This document shows positions 56,044 to 64,000 of a stretch of 64,000 nucleotides of DNA, one piece after another; positions within the stretch are counted from its first letter, which is position 1; each line of letters opens with the position of its first letter. The notes beneath the pieces are model-generated. The model saw nothing but the letters and a program-made list of their open reading frames with translations, did not search any database and was not told where the DNA came from. Position numbers and translations under genes: made by a program. The stretch lies in contig CM041465.1 of the NCBI GenBank assembly GCA_023213395.1, positions 23,374,001 through 23,438,000 on the forward strand, in the 5' to 3' direction. This DNA comes from Cycas panzhihuaensis (lineage: Eukaryota > Cycadophyta).

Positions 56044-56706
56044 TTAAAGTATGCACCTCTGCAGAACTTCATCAGGTCCTAGTTTATAAAACATACCACC
56101 TATCAGCTGGAATGGAAACATCTTCTTAATAAAACTCCTCCTTTCTGCCTTTTCCATCCCTCGAGGTGTTTGTCTCGTAGCTAGATATTCTGTAATTCCT
56201 TCATACCAACCTGGAACAACTTCAATTGAGAATAATTTATGGTCTGGAAAATTATCAAACACTCCTTCACCTGACTCTCCTTCTTTTATTCTTGACAATT
56301 GATTTGGTATAACATGCTTTTCACATTTCTTAACTACAATCTTAAACATAAATTCCTGGAATAACATTAGCCAGCGACTAATTCTTCTCTGCAAGATTGA
56401 TTTGTTAATTAAATACTGCAAAGCTTGATGATCCACAAAAAACATAAATGGATTTGCCAATAAATAATATTGAAACTTTTGCAAGGCATACACCATGCCT
56501 AATCCTTTACGTTCTGTAACTGTATAGTTACGTTCTGTAGATGTTAACTTCCTATTGGCAAAAGCAATGGGGAGATCTATTTTCTCATCCGCTGGTTGAG
56601 CCAACACATAGCCAATGACATATAATGATGCATCTACATGTACATGGAACAATTTGTTCCAATCTGGAAACTTAAGCATAGGGGCTTCCACTATCTTTTT
56701 CTTCAA
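56044..56706 (-). pseudogene. Gypsy RNase H and connection of element 3
   Basis: A 220-codon open stretch. It starts with FPDWNKLFHVHVDASLY (catalytic Asp), then NRKLTSTERNYTVTERKGL (Glu) and FFVDHQALQYL (Asp), and ends in the linker before integrase. It is well preserved. Confidence 0.85.
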
Positions 56707-56759
56707 AGCATCAAAAGATAGTTGTTACCACATAGTCCATTCCCATTTTATCGTTTTCT

Positions 56760-57669
56760 TCAACAAAGACTACAAAGGATAGGCTATCTAAGTATACCCT
56801 TTTATAAATTTCTGGTAATATCCAGTTATACCCAGAAAACCCTTTAGATTTTTTAGGTTTTGTGGTACTGGAAACTTCAAAATCGCTTCCACCTTAGCCA
56901 GGTCTGTCATGAAACCTTCCTTTGAGATAATATGCCCCAACAAGGATCTAAATGGTACCATAAAGGTACATTTATCAGGGTTTAGACATAATCTATTCTC
57001 CATGCACAATTCCAACATTTACCTTAATTGGAGTAGATGGTCTTGCAATCAGTTGTACAAAGTTCAACCATCTAAAAACACCTCAATTGCTTTTCTTAGT
57101 AATTTTTTGAAGATTTTTAAAATAATCCTTTGGAATGTTACAGGAGTATTTGTCAGCCCAAATGGCATGACCCTATAGGCATAAGTGCCCCATTCCGTGA
57201 CAAATGTCATCTTTAGCTGATCCTCTACTGTAATCTAGACTTGATTGTATCTGCTAAAGCCATCTATGAATGAGAATATTTAATGCCATGCCACCTTCTC
57301 TAACACATCTTCTGTGAAGGGTATAGGGAATGAATCTTTCTTTGTGGCTTTATTTAAATCCATGTAATCAACGTATATATGAAGTTTCCCATTCTTCTTG
57401 GGTACCACCACTACCTAGCTAACCCATTCGCTATTCTCTACCTTAAAGATATATCCAGCTTCCAACAGCTTATCTAGCTCCATCTTCACTCGTTCCTTAT
57501 AACATGGGTTCATCCTGTAAGGTCTTTGCCTTACTGGTCTTACATTTTCCATTAATTCTATTTTGTGCTCACCCACTTCTGAAAGGATTCCCTCAAGGTC
57601 CTTATAGGACCATGCAAAAACATCCTTGAACTCACAACGGGCTCCCAATAATCTCCTATTTGTATCCAT
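56760..57669 (-). pseudogene. Reverse transcriptase of element 3, active-site Asp changed
   Basis: VRPVRQRPYRMNPCYKERV and LLEAGYIFKVENSEWVS open RT; PKKNGKLHIYVDYMDLNKA follows after a stop. FSFIDGFSRYNQV is the first catalytic region, and FVTEWGTYAYRVMPFGL follows. At about 57060-57080 the box reads FLDG and then a stop, in place of F-x-D-D, so the second Asp is lost. The thumb at 56788-57018 has NPDKCTFMVP and FLGITGYYQKFI. It is non-functional. Confidence 0.85.
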
Positions 57670-58290
57670 TTTGGATTTCCTTCTGTTCCAACGTTACTTG
57701 ATTTAAGTTGGAGCTTTCTCCCTTGTACTGTTTTCCCATCTGGGTTTAATTCATAGGCTAGTGCCTGACAAATTTCCTTATGTCCATATTCTATAACAGA
57801 ATATGTTTATGGGAAGTTCCTTATTTCTTCCTAACTTAATTGACAATCATTTTCCTTTTTTATAAAGTATACATTCTTTTGTTTAAAATTTTTAATCAAA
57901 CAATTTTCCACCGCCACACTACCAAGCAAATCGTACAGGCAACTATGTTGAATTTTATTAAGAGGGGAAATTATAACATCTTCTTTTACAATGTTACCTT
58001 TTCCACTTGGTTTCAACTTATCTAAACACAACTCCATAAGATAACATCTTAAGGATTTTTCTCCTATTTCTTCCTAAGCGGATTACAACCAATCTAGCAA
58101 GTATGTAGATGAAGCTTCGCTTCTGATTTGTGGAGGGGTTTTCAAGGCCTAGAATGCTATCTTCGAACAAGGACTTACTGTTGTGGCCACTAATGCAGTT
58201 GTTGAGAACACCCTATCTTCATCTTCTACCTTTTCAATATGTGGTCCATCTGAGCAAAGAGGCAGTACCACTTTATTTCCTGTAGAATAT
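57670..58290 (-). pseudogene. Protease-RT spacer of element 3
   Basis: Polyprotein sequence with scattered stops and no recognised motif. Confidence 0.4.
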
Positions 58291-58670
58291 AAAGTAAAGG
58301 TCAGCTTTCCCTAATCTTGAAAAGCCTCTGTTGCCAATATCCATGGTCATCCTAAGAGTGCAGGATATGTTTTATTATGATCCTGCATTCTTACAGCTAC
58401 AAAATCTAGGCAAACCGTGATTCCCGCCACTGTTGCTAGAATGTTTAACAAAGATCCCATTGGTCGAACTTGCAATTGGTTAGCTAACCAAATTGTATAA
58501 TCTGGGGAAACCAATTCTAGTCATCCTAGTGAAATCCATATGGATTCAAGGAACACATTTACTCCTGATCCACCATCCATTATTGTTCTACAAATCATCG
58601 CTCCAAACAAAATCATTAGAACTCTTGGATCAATTGCATCCATCTTCGTAGCTCACAATACTGGCTTTTC
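58291..58670 (-). pseudogene. Retropepsin-like protease of element 3
   Basis: ICRTIMDGGSGVNVF near 58560-58620 (-) has Asp-Gly-Gly-Ser at the active site, a variant of D-(S/T)-G seen in some plant gypsy elements. The following LLNILATVAGITVCLDFVAV and the ALLGWPWI strand fit the fold. A stop lies in between. Confidence 0.6.
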
Positions 58671-59069
58671 TATATGATCTAAAAAATAACCGGCTTCCCA
58701 CCATTTAAAGATAACGGTTATAGGAATAGATATACATGATTCCATTAACAACTCCTTTATCTCTCATAATTTTTACCAAGGATTTTTGTCCAATTATTCT
58801 CCATGCACTGGTGGTCGCCTTTGGTACACTTGTCCTTTAAACTAGTTTGCGTGTTCCAACTCATCTAATTACACAGTTCTTGTCGCCTCTTGTATAGCTT
58901 TAACGGCTTCTTGAAATCTTTCCTTTTCCACTATTGGATCTAGAAAATTCTCACTACTTGTTGCATCTATAACCCTTCCACTTCGCGTTTGAATATACAC
59001 TTGCTTTTCCTTGTCTGAAATTTTTGTAGCCAAATTTGAAGTCCGCGCTTTTAGACCAGAATTCTTTGG

Positions 59070-59190
59070 GCAATTTGCCCATTCATGGTCTACTGGGCCA
59101 CATTCTTTACATATATAATCTTTCCCTTACTTATGTAGTGGACAATCTATCATGAAATGCCCCCATCTTGAACATAAATAACAACGAATT
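59070..59190 (-). pseudogene. Two CCHC zinc knuckles of element 3 gag
   Basis: CYLCSRWGHFMIDC and CKECGPVDHEWANC both fit C-x2-C-x4-H-x4-C. A stop lies between them. They bind RNA in the nucleocapsid part of gag. Confidence 0.75.
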
Positions 59191-59589
59191 GGCTTTGTCT
59201 TACCTTTGTATTGTTTAAAAGAATAATTTTCTTTCTTTTGATAGAAAGATTATCTTACTAGATTATTATGGTAACATTCCCACGTATAGTGGTTTCCTCT
59301 CTTATAAATTTCATATCATCTTCTCTCTATTTACTGATATTCATTTTTAAAATGGCCTAGTTGTCCACAAGGGGGAGGGCACCATATATTTTCTCAAGAT
59401 TTTTCCATTTTTAATTTGGCTATCTCCATCCTTAATTTCTCAATTTCTTCATTCTATTTATTTGTTTTAGCAGGCATTACCAAGGGCTGTTGTTTTAACA
59501 TCTGTACCTCTTTTTTTAAAACCTCAAATTTTTGGTTTTGTGGTCCCCGAGGATAAGAATATTTGCCTAAAATTCTGGTTTCCATTCTA

Positions 59590-60170
59590 CAGGTATGATG
59601 TCCTCATCTAATTTTCAAAATGTAATACTAACTCTTTAACCTGCTCATAACTATTCAGAGGATGAAACATAATTTCCTCCTTCAAATGGGGTAGCAACCC
59701 TTGTACAAAATACTTTAGGGACAGCATTGGATTCATTGGCATGAGAGGATCCATTTTATTCAGGATGATTTTAAGTCTACCGTCAAAATCATTAACTGAC
59801 TCACCTAGTACTTGTCTGATTTCTTTCAAAGCCTGAAATATCGACATTGGATCTCTTAACCATTGAAACCTATCTAAGAATTATGTCTGGACCACTTCCT
59901 AAGTGGGATTCATCTTTGCTACATATTGGTACCAAGCGATTGCTCTCCCTCACAACGTGGAGAAAACTCTTGCCTTAATTTCCTCTGGATCTTTAATCTT
60001 CTTAATCTTCAGCATATTGGAGAATAAGGCCAGATGGTCTCTAGGATCTCCTCAGCCATCAAATTGTAAATGCCCAAATATAGCATCATTCTGGACTATT
60101 ACATATGGAGGAATCGTTTGGTTTCCTCCTCTCATTCCACTACCTTATGCCATGTTCCTTTGACCTAAGA
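59590..60170 (-). pseudogene. Gag core of element 3
   Basis: 59608-59847 (-) has a retrotransposon gag segment with FDGRLKIILNKMDP and LSLKYFVQGLLPHLKEEIM. Upstream, near 60020-60060, GDPRDHLALFSNMLKIKK matches the start of the gag core. Stops lie between the parts. Confidence 0.75.
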
Positions 60171-60399
60171 ATTCTGGTCTAATTATGTTAAGTTCTCCTT
60201 CACTCCTCTCTTGCCTCAAAACTGCACTTTCTGGGCTTTCTTCCACAATTGATAAACCTGAAAAGATCTGAGTCATTCTATATAATGTATTTAATACTTA
60301 GGAATAAGATTATTTTACCTCCATAATGTAACAGTCCCACCCTGCTGTGGTGGTACTATATACCTCCAAGTTAATTGATTTACCTTCTTCTGTGGTAGT

Positions 60400-61050
60400 C
60401 TATTTTTCTTCAAATCTCTATAGATTCAGAATTTTTTCTTGATTTTCTATAAGTTCTAGCAGTTTATTCTTCTGATTTTCTTCAATTTTTAGCAACAAAT
60501 CTTCAAGGTGTAGCAGATTTCTTTGATTTTCTTTAGGTTTAAATAATTCTTCTTAATTTCTTTCCTGATTCTAGTCTTTATCCTGTAAATCTTCAAAATG
60601 ATTTTTCCTAGAATTCTGGAGATATCTGTCTTCTTTCATCCTTAAGTCTTGTTGATTTTTTAGCCTTATATCCTCCAACCCTTCATCTTCATTCAGACTT
60701 AAATATTGCTAGTTTTTCAGCCCTAAATTTTGCTGATTTTCAGCAGATTTTTATCTCCTTTCAGGCTTAAACCTTGTTGATTTTTTAGCCCCGAGTCTTG
60801 CTAATTTTCCAATAGATTTTCATCTTCCTTCTCAAAAATCTAAGAATTAGTTATTTGCTTTTGTGTAGAATTTTGATTTTCTTTAGAATTTCCCAATTGT
60901 TTCTCCTTTGACAGAATATCTTCATAGTTTTGAAGATCTTTATCTTCTTCTTATCTATCCTGAAACTCTTGCAGGTCTCTCTCTCTCTCCTGTCTTGGCT
61001 TTGATTTTTCCTTAGGAATGTTTTTTCTAGTTTTCTTTTCTTTTTTTGGC
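60400..61050 (-). pseudogene. N-terminal coiled-coil region of element 3 gag
   Basis: Read on the - strand it is Gln/Lys/Glu/Leu-rich with recurring QQDLRLKN-type segments, for example NLLHLEDLLLKIEENQKNKL. This suggests a long coiled coil made by short internal duplications. There are many stops. Its place between LTR and gag core suggests an N-terminal gag extension. Confidence 0.5.
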
Positions 61051-61318
61051 TGTCTCTTGTCCTCCTAGGCCTCCTTCTCTCTGTCGTGTCCTACGCATGC
61101 AATTGGGGTCTGGCTTTCTTCCTACTGCCTCTTCCCAATTGTTTTCTTCACTAGTTTTCTATCTACCGACTCCTTGGGTCTGCGTGTACCTTCCTAGATT
61201 TTTTTCGCATCCCAAGATCGACGTTTTTCTTCTCTTGACTCGACCTTTCTTAATGAGTTGGCCCTAGGTGGCATGGATAGCCTCTAATCTTCAGTGTTTC
61301 ATCCTTATTTGGTTAGGA
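61051..61318 (-). other. Leader of element 3
   Basis: A C/T-rich stretch on the + strand (purine-rich on the sense strand) between the PBS and the gag extension. No gene is seen. Confidence 0.4.
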
Positions 61319-61336
61319 AAACTGGCAATAGAACCA
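61319..61336 (-). other. Primer binding site, element 3
   Basis: TGGTTCTATTGCCAGTTT on the - strand begins three bases from the LTR edge. TG-G start and position fit; the tRNA is not assigned. Confidence 0.5.
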
Positions 61337-61339
61337 CGA

Positions 61340-62144
61340 TGTGCGTGCTTCGCTTCACCTGTTCTAACATACAGAATTTCACAATAGAAGAGAGACACAG
61401 AATTGGTGAAAACATCAAGAATTAACTTTTATTTATGGTGAAAAGGGCACTATGTCTGGTCCTCTCACAACTAGACGCATGCCTGAGCAATTATAACTAG
61501 AAGACAAGCCACCCAATGTGTGGGTTCCAGCCTAGATCAACTAGATGTAATACACATACGATAGATGGATATTTCCTCATGTCTATTCTTGTTCTTTATA
61601 TGCGATGAACATATGGTTACATAACTGTTTTATTAATTTTGTCCTATCTCAACTAATCTACCCACTGGTCATCTCTGCCTGAGCCACCCATGGTTAGCCT
61701 GAGTTACATTCAGGTCCGCTGGTTGCACTCCTAACAGTCCTTAGTTACAGCCGTAGTCTTCACAATTACATTGCGATCTCACGATTCTGATTTGCAATCT
61801 CACGATTCTGATTCTGATCTTCACAGTTGTATCATGACCCTTATTATTATGGCTACAGAGCTTACTGTACAACCATAGTAGCAGTCGTAGCAGCGATTGT
61901 AGTGACATCAGCAGTTGCAGTAGTAATCGTAATAGCAATCGTAGTCACAGTAGCAGCCGTAATAGCAATCATAGTCACAGTAGCAGTCATAGTAGCATCC
62001 GTAGTAGTAATCATAGTTGCAGTAGCAGTCGTAATAGCAATCATAGTCACAGTAGCAGTCACAGTAACAACTAACCTTCTCAATTATAACAGCAATCTTT
62101 ATTGTCACAACCATACCTCAAAAGTGGTCGTTAGCATGCACACA
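61340..62144 (-). repeat. 5' LTR of element 3
   Basis: About 805 bases, + strand TGTGCGTGC ... GCATGCACACA. It is longer than the 3' LTR by a few dozen bases, mostly in the triplet array at 61866-62072. Confidence 0.85.
61866..62072. repeat. Triplet-phased array, 5' LTR
   Basis: Units like GTAATAGCAATCATAGTCAC and AGTAGCAGTCGTAGCAGCG, the same family as 52215-52402 but with a different unit number and order. Confidence 0.85.
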
Positions 62145-62149
62145 TGCAT
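62145..62149. repeat. Probable target site duplication, right (TGCAT)
   Basis: It pairs with TGTAT at 51705-51709, with one transition. Confidence 0.45.
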
Positions 62150-62978
62150 TAGTTAATATATGAGATAATATTAGAGATTTGAGATATTAAAAAAATCTTT
62201 TAATGTTTTTAAAAGTTAAATAATATAAAATATCAATTGTAATTATTATTATTTTTTAAAAAATGATACGTAATTTATTAATAAATGGTCTTAAAAAATA
62301 TATTATGGATTTTTAAAGCAATTAATCAAAGGTCTCATAAACATATCTTTCATCAATAATATATTTGATTGATTGTTTTTAATAACCACTAAATAACCCA
62401 TGTGATTAATTACTTTGAAAAGCCATTTGTCCTAGAAACTATGATTAAACTATAATACCTATGCCTTATAAATTATGAATAAGTAGGGAAACCACAAAGA
62501 ATAAAATCACACACAAAAGTATTAATAAAGAACAATAAACCATCTTATCATAATATTTGATTCTAAGCCATTCTTCTATAGGGAGCTTTTACATCAATAA
62601 TAGATATTGAGACGTTTCTTCTCACCAACACTCTTGAAATAGCAGAAAATTAATAATCGTAGCAGCATCTTCTTATCCAATAGAGCAAACAAATTAACCA
62701 AGAGTTTCACAGGAATACCAAAGTGCTAAATGATCACTAAAGATAGAAAGTATTACAGTACAATCTTTATAAAATGTTCTATCAAGATAACCATCATTTA
62801 TAATTTAAGACCCTTATATAGATAAAAGAGGGTCTTATACATGTAATCATATTGGCAGCCTAAGTGGCCTTACATTCTTTTAAACGATAGCGACCATGCA
62901 TACCATTGGCCCGCTAGATGGCACATGCATAAAGTTCCATAGTGGTTTACATAATTTATCTTAATAAGTTATGTAATA
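62150..62978 (-). repeat. Possible 3' LTR of a chromovirus (element 4)
   Basis: AT-rich sequence to the left of a strong purine tract. The left limit is not defined and no partner LTR is in the window. No coding signal. Confidence 0.35.
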
Positions 62979-62996
62979 AGTCCCCTCCCCTAAAAT
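62979..62996 (-). other. Polypurine tract, element 4
   Basis: ATTTTAGGGGAGGGGACT on the - strand, directly after the chromodomain frame. It is a typical chromovirus PPT. Confidence 0.65.
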
Positions 62997-63720
62997 ATTG
63001 AGTCCTCAAGGTATATGAGATATGGGTGCTCTTTGAAAAACTCATCAGACTCCCAAGTTGCTTCATTGGAGTTGCAACCTATCCACTGTATCAAATATTC
63101 TAAAATTGACTAATTCTGAAGATGGCATTGTCTAGTAGCCAGTATACATTCTAGAGGTACAGACAATGTTTGCTCTTCATCTAAAATTGGAAGGGTTATT
63201 TGGGGAATATGGGTTTTTTGACACTTCTAAAGACAGGAGACATGAAAAACATTATGGATGTTTGTGGTGGGGGGAAGGTTGAGAGCATGTGCAGCTTCAC
63301 CAATATGTTTAAGGACTTTATAGGGGCCATAATATTGAGGGCTAAATTTATGGTTCTTTTGATGACGAAGGGATTGTTGCTTATAGGGTTGGAGACGAAG
63401 GAATACAAGATCCCCAATATTGAAGGAGCAATTAGAGCAGTAGTAGTCTGCTAATTATTTTATTAAATTTTGGGCTATTGATAAGTTTTATTTATGGGTG
63501 TGGAGAATTTGGTCCATATGCTATAATTTTTGTTGTAATGCTATCGTATGGAGGTTGGTAGCTAAGGTGTGGTGGGACAGCAGGGGATACCCATAGAGGG
63601 CCAAAAATAGGGACATTCCAATGGTTGAATGGTATGAGGAGTTATACCAATACTCAACTAGGGCTAGCCATGATGTCTATTTAGACTAGTGGTCAGATGT
63701 AAAGCAACATAAGTACATCT
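62997..63720 (-). pseudogene. Integrase C-terminus and chromodomain of a chromovirus (element 4)
   Basis: Reading leftwards, WLALVEYWYNSSYHSTIGM and FLALYGYPLL are the end of the integrase core. FNIGDLVFLRLQPYKQQSL and QYYGPYKVLKHIGEAAHAL, with HNVFHVSCL, form the GPY/F domain. PLECILATR and EYLIQWIGCNSNEATWE form the chromodomain, which targets insertion to marked chromatin. In-frame stops occur after HVSCL, before SILEYL and near 63690. Upstream pol would lie to the right, and at about 63717 it meets a tandem duplication. Confidence 0.85.
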
Positions 63721-63885
63721 CCAGAGTTTTAGGGGTAACTCAGCAATAGGATGGTTTTTGGGTTCATCATCATATTCATGCTCAGTCTCAGGGTCGTACA
63801 TCTCCAAAGTTTTAGGGGTAACTCAGCAATAGGGTGGTTTTGGGGTTTATCATCATATTCATGCTCAGTCTCAGGGTCATCATCT
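63717..63885. repeat. 83-bp tandem duplication
   Basis: CTCCAGAGTTTTAGGGGTAA at 63719 recurs as CTCCAAAGTTTTAGGGGTAA at 63802. The two units differ at few bases. The sequence falls where chromovirus integrase should continue, and I cannot place it in a domain. It shares only its length with the 83-bp dyad repeats of the nested array, not its sequence. Confidence 0.8.
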
Positions 63886-64000
63886 AAGGATAAGTTTAGG
63901 TCAATTGTGAAGACCATCTTCTTAGCTTTGCAGATTCTATTGTGACCAATGGTCCATTTTTCAGAATATTATATATATAGACCAACTTCCTGACTGTTAG
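63886..64000. other. Unassigned end of window
   Basis: An acidic frame on the - strand (DDDPETEHEYDD) continues from the duplication. No domain is recognised. Confidence 0.3.

Larger units (their letters stand above)
51710..62144 (-). mobile_element. Ty3/gypsy retrotransposon without chromodomain (element 3)
   Basis: 10.4 kb on the - strand: 5' LTR 61340-62144, PBS 61319-61336, gag with two zinc knuckles, protease, RT, RNase H, integrase, then a 2.5 kb 3' region, a PPT at about 52479-52499 and a 3' LTR 51710-52478. Integrase ends in a GPYRI-type C-terminal domain and no chromodomain follows, which suggests an Athila/Tat-type (OTA) lineage. All domains have stops, and the RT active site is changed. 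Confidence 0.85.

Noticed and set aside
63717-63885. Relation between this 83-bp duplication and the 83-bp hairpin repeats at 22502
   Set aside because: Only the length agrees; the sequences share nothing I can align.

Overview
This window looks like nuclear DNA from a land plant with a large, retrotransposon-filled genome. The evidence is a set of plant-type LTR retrotransposons (Ty3/gypsy Tat-like, a second non-chromodomain gypsy, a chromovirus and Ty1/copia), a captured plant mobile domain (PMD), and one intact plant-type nodulin-like/MFS transporter gene (NFD4-like). The sequence does not settle the lineage: gymnosperm, fern, lycophyte or a large angiosperm genome all remain possible. I see no rRNA, tRNA, CRISPR or prokaryotic features.

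Layout. (1) 1-6430: the 3' part of a Tat-like gypsy element on the + strand, cut by the window edge (antisense PMD ORF, archaeal-type RNase H, then a ~2.8 kb LTR). (2) 6440-41354: a second member of the same family on the - strand, tail-to-tail with the first. It has ~3.0 kb LTRs (6440-9412 and 38331-41354), a PBS, and a decayed gag-pro-RT-RNaseH-IN, followed by the antisense PMD and a second, archaeal-type RNase H near its 3' LTR. (3) Nested in its gag gene at 19202-36569, with a perfect 5-bp target duplication GAGTG, is a 17.4 kb array LTR-internal-LTR-internal-LTR. This is two tandem copies of a non-autonomous derivative of the same family that keeps gag and protease-like sequence but has lost RT, RNase H, integrase, PMD and the second RNase H. 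Each internal copy carries five 83-bp hairpin-forming repeats. (4) 41355-42170: an LTR-like remnant. (5) About 42600-47350: a 5'-truncated, heavily decayed Ty1/copia element with a 441-bp 3' LTR. (6) 47351-49183: non-coding DNA with an old gypsy LTR end. (7) 49184-50818 (-): the only convincing intact gene, a 544-aa nodulin-like/MFS transporter. (8) 51710-62144: a 10.4 kb gypsy element on the - strand with 0.77-0.80 kb LTRs and triplet-rich arrays inside them, complete in outline but broken by stops, with an unusual coiled-coil/basic region after integrase. (9) 62145-64000: a possible LTR plus the integrase C-terminus and chromodomain of a chromovirus, cut by the window end.

How the parts work together. 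The host gene sits in a ~4 kb gap between retroelements. The tandem derivative shares PBS, LTR ends and gag with its host element but lacks the catalytic domains, so it could only have moved using enzymes supplied by a full-length relative (inference). It is CpG-rich while the surrounding elements are CpG-poor and full of stops, so it is the youngest insertion here. Its copies differ mainly by 1-4 base indels at CG and CTG sites, which looks more like read or consensus error at methylated cytosines than like evolution. Reading frames in that region should be treated with caution.
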